This document shows positions 34,962-46,066 of a stretch of 64,000 nt of DNA, in pieces. The stretch spans positions 80,227,955 through 80,291,954 of the forward strand of contig OY755039.1 in assembly GCA_963576565.1 (NCBI GenBank). Direction: 5' to 3'. Under the pieces are notes generated by a model that saw nothing but the letters and a program-made list of their open reading frames with translations, had not been told where the DNA came from and searched no databases. The translations under genes and the position numbers were made by a program. Position 1 is the first letter of the stretch. Every line of letters starts with the position of its first letter. This DNA is from Aspidapion aeneum (lineage: Eukaryota > Arthropoda > Insecta > Coleoptera > Brentidae).

Positions 34962-35192
34962 TTTTCCCGGCCGCCCTAAAATACTATTTTAGAACCAGGA
35001 AAAATAATAAGTATTATAACTAGGGAATAACAATTATTATTTCCAAAAAAAAAAATTAAAAAATTGCGACAAAATGTTATTCTATTTTTTGCCGCGATAA
35101 AACAAAAAAAATATTTCCCGAAAAGGAATAAAATAAAAAAAAAAGAATAATTCTATGACGACACTGACATAGAATGAACATTGCTTGAGTGT

Positions 35193-38100
35193 TCAGTTAA
35201 AAGGCAAAGGGCACAATTTAACAATTGGACGTTTAAATAGCCCTTGTTGAGTCCTAATCGTGACAACTCTAACATGTCCATCTGAACCAGGATGCAATTC
35301 TACAATCCTGCCTAAAGACCACTGCAAGGGTGGTTTGTTTTCATTTTTTATGACTACTAAAGTATTTAACTCGACTTTAGTAGGTTTTTCTGTCCACTTG
35401 GACCTCTGCTGTAGAGTATGTAGGTACTCCTCTTTCCATCGGGACCAAAAATCAGTGTTCAATCGCTGAACAAGTTGCCACCGAGAAAGAGTGTTTAGTT
35501 TTAATTGTGATAAGTCTGGGTCTGGGACAGAGTTTAAAGGTTCCATGGTAAGGAAATGTCCGGGAGTGAGTGGACAAAAATCATTGGGATCGGATGATTG
35601 CGCAGAGATTGGGCGACTATTTAGCAATGCCTCGATCTGCACAAGCAAAGTATTTAGTTCTTCGTATGTAAGCTTCTGATTTCCGATCACTCGGTAAAGA
35701 TGTGTTTTTACTGATTTAACACCAGCCTCTGATAAGCCATTGAAATGAGGACTAGCACTAGGAAAAAAATGCCATTTGATCTGAAGATGTTCAGAGGAAG
35801 CTTCGAAGAGCTTTTTAAGCTCAGAGTTTGCTCCTTGAAAATTGGAGCCTCTGTCGCTGTATAAAAAATTACAACGACCCCTTCTAGCTACAAACCTTCT
35901 GAATGCGGCTATAAAGCATTCAGAAGTAAGGTCTGACGCAACTTCTGTGTGGATAGCGCGCGTACTTGCGCACACGAAAATGCAGATATAGGCTTTTAAT
36001 TCTTTGGTACCCCGGTACCAACGACCTGGTGAAATTTTTATAGGACCAGCATAGTCCAAAGTTGCATGAGAAAAGCACTTTAGTTGTGAAATTCTAAAAT
36101 AAGGCAAGTCACCTTGATAAGCGATGTAAGCCTTTGGTCTAAGGCGATAACATCTTATGCATCGAGATAAAACTGACTGAATAGCTCTGCGGGATGCTAA
36201 GATCCAGAATTGTTGTCTTAGTAAGTACTGAACTGTATTTAGCCCTGGATGGCTATTTTCCTTATGAATATGTTCAATGATGAGGTCAGACAACCTGCCT
36301 GATCTGGGAAGCAATAGAGGATGTTTTGCATCAAAAGGTATAGAATTCGCATGCCTAAGACGACCACCTACCCTTATCAGTCCGGTAGTGTCCAAAAAGG
36401 GTGCAATTTTTCGAAAAGCTTTGGGTAAAAGTTCGTTGTTTTTTAGTTGTTTTAGGAGGTCAGAGAAATGTAATTCTTGGCTTCTTCGAACCAAGAGTGT
36501 TAAAGCATACTGAATTTCAAAAATAGAAATAGGACCTGTAAGTGGTTCCTTTTTGTTTTTAAAATTATAAAATATTCATCGAATCTGACAAATTAATTTT
36601 TGAATGTGAAAAAGGGATGAATATTTATTAACAAGGAAGTCTAGAATATGATAATCGATGTTTGTAGTAAGTGTTATTTTTTCAGGCTTTTCTTCATTTA
36701 AAATTTGCTGAAAATCGGTTTCTGAGTTTTGGAGTAATGCGGGATTTTTTAAGTCCCATGTAGTACATGGTTGACTAAGCCAGGAAGGCCCTGTAAACCA
36801 CAAGGGGTGGTTTATAAAATTAGAAGGAGTTGTGCCACAACTGGCGACATCCGCAGGGTTTTCTTGTGATTTTACATGATACCAGTACATTAGAGAGTTT
36901 TTCTGGTACTTTGCTAACTCTGTTAGCAACAAAAGAGCGCCATCTATGAGGTGAGCTACAAAGCCAAAAGAGGACGACTTGAGAATCTGTATAAGCGTAA
37001 GTTTTATCTATTGAAATTAAAGGGGAATAAGTTTTTATAACAAAACTAAGAAGTTCAGTAAGAAGAACAGTACCTAAAAGTTCTAGTCTCGGGAGACTAA
37101 TAGTTTTTAAGGGACTGACCCTTGATTTGCCCATAATTAAGGAAGTTTTTATGCTTTGATCTGACAGCTCGATACGTAAATAAACGCAAGCTGCGTAGCC
37201 TAATTCTGATGCGTCCGAAAAAGCATGCAGTTGACAAGATATTATATCTTTAGAAAAAATGTGCCTAGGAAATTTAATATCTGATAAGCACTTAAGTTCA
37301 TTTTGAAATTGTGTCCAATGCTGAAGAATAGATTTGTCCACGGGATCGTCCCATCCTATCTTGGAAATCCATGATTTTTGCATAAGACATTTTGCAAAAA
37401 ATGAAATGGGAGAAAGCATTCCTAAAGGATCAAAAATAGAAGCAATAGCGCTTAGAATATTTCTTTTTGTGCATCGTTTTTCCGATGGCTGACAAGAGAA
37501 AAACATATTGTCTGATTTTGGGTCCCACTGGAGTCCAAGAACCTTTATGGATATAGGATTTTCCTTGTCAAAAGAAAAGGGAATTTGGCATTCGTCTGGT
37601 GATAGAGAGGATAGTAGTTTTGGGTGATTACTAGCCCATTTTTTAAGCTCAAAACAGCCTGATTTTAGAAGAGCGATTAAATCTCGCTGTAGAGCTAGAG
37701 CCGACTCTATAGAGTTTGCGCCTGCGCAGATATCATCGACAAAAATGTCTTCTAGGAGCATCCTAGAAGCTTCTGGGTAGTTTTTTTCTTGGATTTTGGC
37801 TAACTCTTGAATAGTTCTGATGGCCAAAAAAGGACTAGATGTGATACCAAACGTGACAGTATTAAGTCTGTATTCTTGAATAGGATCGCTTGAAGTGAAA
37901 CGCCACAGAAGACGTTGATAATCACGATCTTCCGGAGCTAATTTTATTTGTAAAAACATTTGTGTAATATCCGAGAGCATGATTATTTCATGAAATCGGA
38001 ATTTTAACAGAATTGAGTTGATGTCAGTTTGTAATTTGGGCCCTGGGAGAAGGGTAGAATTAAGGGATATACCCTTTGAACCCGCTGTTGCCGAGCCATT

Positions 38101-40758
38101 AAAAACTACTCGAACGCGTGAACTTGATTTATCGGGGCGCACAACGCAGTGGTGGGGTAAATAATTTATGAATTGATTTTTTGATTCTGATTCTCGAATT
38201 AAACTCATATGATCGTTTTTTAAGTAGTTATTCATAAATTCGGAATACTGTGAATATAGTTCGGGATTTTTTATCAGTCTAGACTCAAGAGATAAAAAAC
38301 ATTTGTAAGCATGTGAGTAGGTATCTCCTAAAATAGGTCTAGAGTGACGAAATGGCAATGAAACTTGAAAACGTCCCGAACTATCTCTCGTGACAGTTTT
38401 TTGATAAAATGATTCACATTTTTCCTCATCAGGAGAGAGGAACTTCTTTGTTGGGAGAGACTCAACTTCCCAAAACTTGATCATCGTTTGATCTAGTGAA
38501 TTATTTTGTAAAGAAGTAAAGTGACATGAATATGAAGTTGAATTGTATGTAGGTTGATTTGATATTTCCGTATATCCCAGGAGCACCCAGCCGAACAAGG
38601 TTTCAAGTGCTATTGGCTGCCCCGGTTCTCCAGGAATAATGTTAGGTTGAATTATTTGAGAATAAACATGTGCTCCTAAAAGCATGTCTACAGGTGCGGG
38701 AATATTGAAAGTATTATCTCCTAAATTTAAATTAGAGATATGATGCCAATTGTGAGGATTAACTTGAAAAGATGGCAAATTTGCACTTACCCTTGGCAAG
38801 ACATAGACATCAAGAGAAAGCGTTGGATTATTTTGGCCAACAGGCTTAATTGTGCAATTTGTTATGCCATTGGTGGTTGAAGTAGATTGATTGATGCCTC
38901 GTATGGGAACTATGAATTTTTTCCTAGATAATCCTAGGCGATTAAGACAATTTTCAGAAATAAAATTGGCCTCTGACGCATTGTCGAGGACAACCCGTAT
39001 AGTTTGATAGTATCCACGACTATCTAGGATGTCTACTTTTGTTGTAGAAAGTAAAATATTACTTTGAGGTTTTTGAGTAGTGAGTGAGGTGCACCCACAA
39101 TTAATGTAATCAATGCCCTCATTGGGTGTTTCATTTTGTGTTTGATTGGGGTTTTGGGAAGATTGAATTGAATTTTGATTTAAGTTTGGGGTTGGTTGTA
39201 CATTTGTAAAATACGCGTTTTGTGAATTCGATTGAGTAGTTTGCGAGTTATTACAAATACTCGTATGGTGACGCTGGCCACAGATACGGCAAGAAAAAGT
39301 AGATTGACATAAAGTTAAGGGATGTGATCTTAAACAATTGCTACACGCATTATTTTGCCTAACGTAGGCATTACGCTCCTGTATAGTTTTTGATAAAAAT
39401 ACCTGGCACTGTGAAAGATTGTGAAATTGTTTATTTGTACATAAACGACATTTGTATTTATTTTGAAACAGATTCGAATTAAATTGTAAATTCGAATTAT
39501 TTAATTGTTGTTGTCTATTTGAATTTGAGTTGAATTGATTTGTATTTGAATTTGAGTTGAATTGACTTGTATTTGAATTTGAGTTGTTTTGAGTTTCTGG
39601 AGTGAAACTAAAACTAGATTGATTTGGTTGTTGATTTGAATTAAAGAATTTAGAATGATTTGGTTGGAATTGCGAATTATTGCTAAATGAAGTTATTTTT
39701 GAGTTTTGAGGATTTTGAGTTGTATTTGCCACATAAACTTGTGGTTGATATGGTTTTGAGTAACTGTTGTAATTATTATTTGAATTGAATTGTCGCTTAG
39801 GTGGTTTTGGGTTTGAATTTTGTAAATTGTCTGATTGCATAGTTGAATAAGAAATATTTTGCATGATTTGAACTGATTCTAAGGCCCTACAATGATTTTT
39901 GAGGAACTCTGTAAGGTTTTCGTAGGTAGGAAGCTCCATTTTACTATATTCTATCTCAAAAGAAGTTCGTATTGAGGTAGTTAAACGCGAAAGAAGCATG
40001 TTGAAAAGTATGAAATCCCAATGTTGAGTTGGAAAACCTAATAACTCTAAAGCAGAGATATTTTCATTAAAACTATCGAGTAAAGTTCTAAGATCCTTGG
40101 AAGAGCAATTATTTTTTAAGGGAACCGTACTATTTACGGTGTTCCAGTAGCTTGTTGCCAAAAGTCTTTTGTTTTGGTATCGATCTACTAGTGTTTGAAA
40201 AGCAATATTGTAATTATTATCATTAATAGGCAAGTGTTTTATTAAACTGAGTGGTTCACCTCTTAAATATGAAATTAAATGTCTAAATTTCCTTACTGGA
40301 GGCATATTAGTGTTGTGCACTAATGAGCAAAACATATCATAAAAAGTGACCCACTTTAATAAAGTGCCATCGTAACAAGGGACATCTAATTTTAATAGAT
40401 CCTTGTATTCATGACTGTTTGTTTGATTTTGAAGAGATACAAAATTGCCTTGTAAAATATTTTGTTCTGGAAAAAGTTGATTGAAAATACTTTTAGTTTG
40501 AAAATAAAAATTGTCTGTATCTTCTCGCACCTTGTCTTGTACTTTATATTCGTTATCGTTCTCCACTAGGCTAATAACGTCATTGTGCAGTTTTTTAAAC
40601 TCATCATAAAATTCTTCCAAGTTCTCATACCTTGTTTTGAAAATAGATTTTACATTTGAATCAGTCTGGGCCTTTATGGCTGCTGTGTATGTCTCGGTAA
40701 TCCTCGTAACATAAACTGTACGTTTTTGCACTGCCTTATCCAGGCCGGTTTTAGTCAT
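35193..40758 (-). pseudogene. BEL/Pao Gag-Pol polyprotein, one frameshift and one stop
   Basis: Starts at ATG 40758 (MTKTGLDKAVQK). Gag region of DUF1759 type (~124 onward, DVPCYDGTLLKW), then a long Asn/Gln/Ser-rich tract, knuckles CRLCTNKQFH and CRICGQRHH (~437-503), a protease with LDNASE where LDSGSQ is usual, a reverse transcriptase with LSDITQMF (~930) and FVDD (~1008), and RNase H-like FSDASELGY (~1182). A frameshift near 36896-36906 (GTACCAGAAAAAC) moves the remainder to another frame. That frame meets an in-frame TGA at 36578-36576 and otherwise continues to the stop at 35193 with the H2C2 finger and integrase core (LYSDRGSNF, ASPHFNGLSEAG) and a DUF5641-like end. About 1840 codons in all. 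Non-functional as it stands; the two lesions could also be sequence errors. Confidence 0.9.
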
Positions 40759-41102
40759 TTTAATTGATTAATTAGTAATAAATATTATCACTTAACACTA
40801 AAACGTTTTTCAGAATTTCTTTTTATTTTATTTTATTTTGTTTTTACCTTCGTACACTCGCCCGTAGGTAAACAAAAAACAGTTGTTTTTGTCGACCGCG
40901 ACCTTTAAATTTCAACTGCAGAAATCGATAAAATTTTTAAACTAGTGTTAGGAAAGGCGTGTCGCTTCGTCACTGATAAAGCCTGCCCCTTTTGGGTTGG
41001 TCCTTAATGGCGTCGTAAAATTTTTAGATTTTTGGTTTAAGAAAAATGAATTTTGATTTTTGTTGTATTTTTTTGAATATTTGGATAGAAGGACCATAAA
41101 AA

Positions 41103-41569
41103 TGTATGCGCAAGACATACACCCGTTCGATAGCTTTAGGCACTGGTTAAACTTTTACGCATTAAGGATAAAAATGGAAAATAACGCGAGAACCATACAA
41201 AATGTCGATTGACACCTACCTTGGTTTTTTCTCAGCGGTACAAATTCCATTCACTGGGCGCCCAGGCTTCTACCAGAGTTCTTGAGTTGATCGAAATCAC
41301 TGTGAGGAGTTGAGGTAACGGATTGGAATGATTTTAGAATTGATTGGCACTAATTGTAATTGATTGAATTGTAGTTTTGGAAAAACCGATTAAACACGCC
41401 GGTTTCAATATGGAGGCTACGATGATCTCTCTCCCGTCATCGCGCCGGTGGGTTGCGCACTGTCTATCCGCGCACTTTGCGGTGTCACGTGACAACCTGT
41501 ATGGCTCAGTGCAACGGAATAATTAATAGTTAGGAAAATTAACTAAGTATTATTTGTCTTGCACGTACA
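41103..41569 (-). repeat. 5' LTR of second BEL/Pao element
   Basis: 467 bp, pair of 34495-34961. The leader after it (minus strand) contains TGGTCCTTCTATCC, the probable primer site, near 41095. Confidence 0.92.
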
Positions 41570-41574
41570 GAGAT

Positions 41575-43513
41575 ATTTGTGAAAGTGATCTACGGATTTA
41601 GCTATGGCTAGGAGCTCCTTTCTAGTAACACAATAATTTCTCTCTGGTTTGGATAGCTTCTTGCTGAAAAATTCGATGACACGTTCTTCTCCATCTTTTA
41701 CTTGGGAGAGTACTGCTCCTATGCCATCGTTGCTCGCATCAGTATCTAATATGAATTTTCCTTTTGGAATGGGATATGCAAGAATCGGACTAGAACATAA
41801 TGCTGCTTTTAGTCTTCTAAATGCTTGGTCACATTCGGTATTCCATTTGTAAGAAGCTTTATCTTCTGTAAGTCTATGTAACGGAGACGCTATTTTGGCG
41901 AATCCTTCTACAAATCGTCTGTAGTATGTACACAGACCCAAAAAGCTTCTCAATTCATGTTTGTCACGAGGTTGAGGCCATTCTTTTATTGCTTGTAGCT
42001 TCTTTTCGTCGGTATGGATGCCTTCTCGGGAAACGACGTGACCCAGGAACTCAACTTTTTCTTGGAACAGAAAACATTTCTTTGAGTTTAATTTAAGATT
42101 TGCGTTCCTGATTCTTGAGAATACTTCTCGTAAATTATCTAGATGATCTTGAAATGATTTCCCCATTACTATGACATCATCCAAATAGACTAGGCAGGTT
42201 TTCCAAGTAAGGCCTCGTAGAACGACTTCCATTAGTCTTTCAAATGTAGCTGGGGCATTGCACAGGCCAAATGGCATCACATTAAACTGATAGACTCCAC
42301 TTCCAGCAGAGAATGCAGTCTTCTCTTTATCTCTTTCAAAGATTCCTACTTGCCAATACCCACTTTTCAGCTCAAGAGTAGAAAACCAATATGATCCTGC
42401 CAACGTTGTTAATGTGTCGTCTATTCTTGGCAGTGGGTAACTATCTTTCTTGGTCACATCGTTAAGTTTCCTGTAGTCGACACAAAACCTAGTACTTCCA
42501 TCCTTTTTAGTGACCAACACCATAGGAGATGACCAAGGACTTGATGACTCTTCAATAACACCGTCGCTGAGCATTTTATTAATGAGATTGTGAACTTCTT
42601 CTTGGTTGGTCATTGGTAGTCTTCTTGGGGGTTGTCTTATCGGTTGGGCATCGCCAGTGTTGATAGCATGTTGAATAAGGTTTGTGCGTCCCGAACTACT
42701 CCTAGTTTCGAAGATATTACTTTGTTCTTCTATAAACTCTCTCGCTTTACTAAATTCTTCTGGAGTGAGATGTTGCCAAGTTGACTCAAATTGCTGAAGT
42801 ACCTCCATTGGTAACTTGCTTGTATCCTCGGAAGTTGGCTCTTCACATCTTGTTACTTTCTGTACTGGTTCAAATATTGCTACCACCTCCCCCTTATTAA
42901 TTTTGACACTATTTGGGAAAATATTGGCGACTCTAATCGGGATGTCTTTATCGGTTTTAACTAGTGATTTTGCAACGAGGTAGGTGTTGGGTGTGTTTTG
43001 TTGGCTTATGAGTCCGACGCAGCTTGATGTTTTAATTTCCAGCCTCCCAAAAATTATGGTCTCACTGTTACCGACTAGTCTTGTTGTGCATACTGCCACG
43101 ACCTTTATTGGTTGTTTATTGAAGTGACTATTTGACAAAATGAACTCTTCATTCCCAAATCTTAGGGTATTAAGTTCATTATCAAACGCAAATCCATGTT
43201 TACTTATCAAGTCCATTCCCAAAATAAATTCGTCTTCTATTTCTGCAACCAATACAGTGTGGCGAATCTTCAATCTTCCCAGCTGTAGGTCTATATCTGT
43301 CTGCCCCAACACGTCGGCGGATTCTCCAGTCACAGTCTTAAGTGTTATTTTCTTTTCTATTGGTCGAATTTTATATCTCGTTGCAATTTTGAACTTAAGC
43401 AATGATATGGCAGCACCAGTGTCTACTGTTATATTAACTTTTCTCCCATTAATGAGTCCGATGTTAAGACTGTCAGCAGTATGTTTTAGGCTCTTAATAA
43501 AGTAAATTTTGGG
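41575..43513 (-). pseudogene. Gypsy pol, upstream part (protease, RT, start of RNase H)
   Basis: Open in the -1 frame relative to gag from the slippery site at 43513-43507. The protease has VDTGAAIS a few codons upstream of the TTG at 43402. The reverse transcriptase shows FCVDYRKLND, then FSTLELKSGYWQ, where the first catalytic Asp of motif A (usually LDLKSG) is Glu, then YLDDVIV, GLCTYYRRF and LDTDASNDGIGAVLSQ of RNase H. The frame runs into the guest LTR after HFHKYL. The Asp-to-Glu change would be expected to cripple polymerisation independently of the insertion. Confidence 0.9.
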
Positions 43514-44790
43514 GCTCTATTCCCATTAGCCAACACCCGCCCCTCTGCGTTGACTAGTTTTAGTTTTTCCTGATCTCTTCTTCGGTATTCTGTCCCACTA
43601 GATGGTGAGCGAGACCTCATTTGGACACGACAATCGCGTTGAATATGCCCTGTACGTCCGCATCTGAAACACTTTACATTTGGAGGGGATCGTCTACTTT
43701 CTTTCAAAGAATCAATCTTCTCCATCAGTGATTGAAACAGTTGGTTTAGCGTTTTTAAGTTGACCTCATCTCTAGTGCTCATTTCTTCTCCCTCCTAAAT
43801 TGAAACAGCTCTTACTTTTGGCCTGAATATATTATATGATGATTCAATTTCAAGGGCTCGAATGAACACTTCACTGCTGTTATGGAAGCGTTCCCGACGA
43901 AGTAATTTTGCTAAGTCCGTGTCTCGCAAGCCGTTAATAAAGCGATCTACCGTGAAGGGATCTCTGTAATTTTCTGGCATTTCTGGGTAAGCCAAGTACA
44001 TCAGCCTCCTGATATCTGATATATTTAATTCTGACCAATGTAAATTTCGCAAGTGTTCGTCTCCATACCTTCTTTCTAACGCTGCCACTAAAGCGTTATA
44101 ATTCTGTTTTTGTTCGACTGGAATGGACCGTAAAAGTCCCAGAGCAGGTTCTCGTAGAGCTACTAACAAAGCTCTAGCTTTTTCTTCATCATCCCAACCA
44201 TTTGCAGCAGCGGCAGCTTCAAACTGTTGTTTGTAAGTAGACCAGGAAGACGTACCATCAAAATTTGGAGGCTTAATGTTTTGGTTGGAATTTACAACAC
44301 ATCCTTGAGCTTTTATTTTGTTGTGTTCTTTCTGAAGCTGTATAAACTGTTTTGACATGTCCTGGAATTTTTCTTCTATGGTTTGAAAAACTTCTTCCCT
44401 AACATTCTGTAGTTTGGTCTCCACTTTTTCTTCAACATTTTGTACCTTTTCTTCTACATTCTGCAATTTATTTTGTACCTTTTGTTCCACACTATGCATT
44501 CTTTGAGTTATTTCTTCCTTAAGATCTTCGGTTGCACTCTTGAACTCTTCTCTCAGCTGTTCGGAGTTGCTCTTTATTTGATCGAAGTTTTCTTGAATGC
44601 CATCTAATTTTTGCTCAAATGTCTGTTTCATATCGTTCTGGTTTTGTCCGATGGTCTGTCTCATATCATTCTGATTTTGTTCAATAGTGTGTTTCATGTC
44701 GTCCTGGTTTTGAGCCATTTGAGCTGCTAGAGCCTGCATCATTTTAGTTAGATCTTCCATCTTTGCCGATCCTTGTCTAGTAGGCATCAA
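43486..44790 (-). pseudogene. Gypsy Gag with internal TAG and apparent short deletion
   Basis: ATG 44790 or 44787 opens a Gag with three tandem copies of an 11-residue QNQNDMKQT-type repeat and a long heptad coiled coil (VEEKVQN repeats), then a retrotransposon gag domain (PPNFDGTSSWSTYK, AALERRYGDEHL, DPFTVDRFINGL). After HWSELN the text goes directly to ISDIRRLMY, where related Gags usually have about 15-20 more residues. A TAG at 43797-43795 interrupts the frame. The same frame goes on 12 bases later with ATG 43782 and a CCHC knuckle (CFRCGRTGHIQRDC), ending TAA 43488-43486. Confidence 0.85.
43507..43513 (-). promoter_or_regulatory. Putative -1 ribosomal frameshift site (C CCA AAA)
   Basis: In the gag frame the codons read CCA AAA preceded by C, the canonical X XXY YYZ heptamer. 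Gag terminates 18 bases downstream, and pol is open in the -1 frame from exactly this point through the protease. I did not identify a strong downstream pseudoknot by eye. Confidence 0.65.
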
Positions 44791-44829
44791 CTTCCTGATA
44801 AATCACTTAAAACGTCTATTTTAGGGCTA

Positions 44830-45540
44830 TAAAGCGAATGTCGAAGTCGGTTTTTCGATATCTCTTCCAATTCTTAAATAGAACTTAATGGAATGTTCTG
44901 GAATATACTGGTAAATGCTACTCTTTCTGCTACTAGGCAAATGTAGAAGTCACTTGTTGATTATCTCTTTTGGTTCTCGAATAGACCGTCGTAGAATGTT
45001 ATGGAATATTCTAGAAATAATTTCTAATTCTTACTTTTAAAATAACTAAGCTACTGTCGAAGTCGGTATTTGTGTATCTCCTCTAGTTTTTGAATAGAAC
45101 GTCGTAGAATGTTATGGAATCTTCTAGAAATTCTTTCTAATTCTTACTTTTGAAATAACTAAACTAATGTCGAAATCGGTATTTGTATATCTCTTCTAGT
45201 TTTTGAATAGAACGTCGTAGAATGTTATGGAATCTTCTAGAAATTCTTTTTAGTTCTTACTTTTGAAATTACTAAGCTAATGTCGAAGTCTCTTTTTGGA
45301 TATTTCTTCTGGTTTTCGAATAGAGCGTCGTAGAAAGTGATGGAATGTTCTAGAAATTCTTTCTGATTCTTACTTTTAAAATTACTAATCTAATGTCGAA
45401 GTCGGTATTTAGTAGAATGTTATGGAATATTCTAGAAATTCTCTCTAATCATCAATTTTTGGACTGTAAAGTTAATGTCGAAGTCGGTTCTTAAATATCT
45501 CTTTTAGTTTTTGAATAAAACAATATCGAACTTCTTCGAA
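44830..45540 (-). repeat. 113-bp tandem repeats in the Gypsy leader
   Basis: GTAGAATGTTATGGAAT and GTCGAAGTCGGTATTTG landmarks recur at 44991, 45104, 45217, 45330 and 45412: four spacings of 113, 113, 113 and 82 bp, with weaker copies at each edge. They lie between the primer site and gag. Confidence 0.85.
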
Positions 45541-45634
45541 TATTCTGGAAAAATCACTTACTGTTTTTCTGTCCAATTGTCCTATCCGGTGGTAATATGT
45601 AAGGACAGTCTTTGCACTATTTATTTCTTTTAAT

Positions 45635-45650
45635 CTCACTTCTGACACCA
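45635..45650 (-). promoter_or_regulatory. Primer-binding site of Gypsy element
   Basis: TGGTGTCAGAAGTGAG on the minus strand, two bases inside the 5' LTR, with the expected TGG start. The tRNA was not assigned. Confidence 0.7.
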
Positions 45651-45652
45651 AT

Positions 45653-46066
45653 TGTTACGGGTTCACAACGACAAATTAAAACTCGCAATTGTTGAAAACG
45701 ATACGTCAATTTATTTCGACAAATTATGTACAAAAACACGCACTTAAACTTAGTATAACTTGCTAATAATTCACTACTATAATCGGTCTATCAACTTCGT
45801 GTTAATCTCACGACCACTACAGTACGGTATCTGTGACTGACTGACTGGTGCACGACCCCGGCCCTATATATCGGATCGTCCATCTCTCTCGAACTTTCCG
45901 GCAGCCTTCGACGTCCGGAAAGTTCCCGCACTACCGCGACCGCAAGCCACAGACAACGCAACTAAAACCTAGACTAAGAATACAACCTTAAGATAAATCG
46001 ACCTAATACTACACTAAACCTAAATAAATTCCAATTATAAAATTTAAATAACTTGAATTTGTAACA
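45653..46066 (-). repeat. 5' LTR of Gypsy element
   Basis: 414 bp. On the + strand GGCCCTATATATCGGATC at about 45858; read on the minus strand this gives a TATATA box-like word for the element promoter. Confidence 0.92.

Larger units (their letters stand above)
34495..41569 (-). mobile_element. Second BEL/Pao LTR retrotransposon, inserted in Gypsy
   Basis: 467-bp LTRs (34495-34961, 41103-41569; TGTATGCG...CACGTACA; about two differences) and GAGAT duplicated at 34490-34494 and 41570-41574. The coding region is disrupted by one frameshift and one stop even though the LTRs are nearly identical. Different subfamily from the element at 12703: LTRs are unrelated and the Gag is Asn/Gln-rich. Confidence 0.94.
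32477..46066 (-). mobile_element. Ty3/Gypsy LTR retrotransposon, split by a BEL/Pao insertion
   Basis: 414-bp LTRs at 32477-32890 and 45653-46066 (TGTTACGG...TTTGTAACA; two differences seen), GTAT duplicated at 32473-32476 and 46067-46070. Transcription runs right to left: leader with 113-bp repeats, gag, -1 frameshift site, pol. The RNase H coding part is split by BEL/Pao 34495-41569. The pre-insertion sequence is preserved in a related repeat near 52345-52375. Without the guest the element is about 6.5 kb. Confidence 0.93.
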
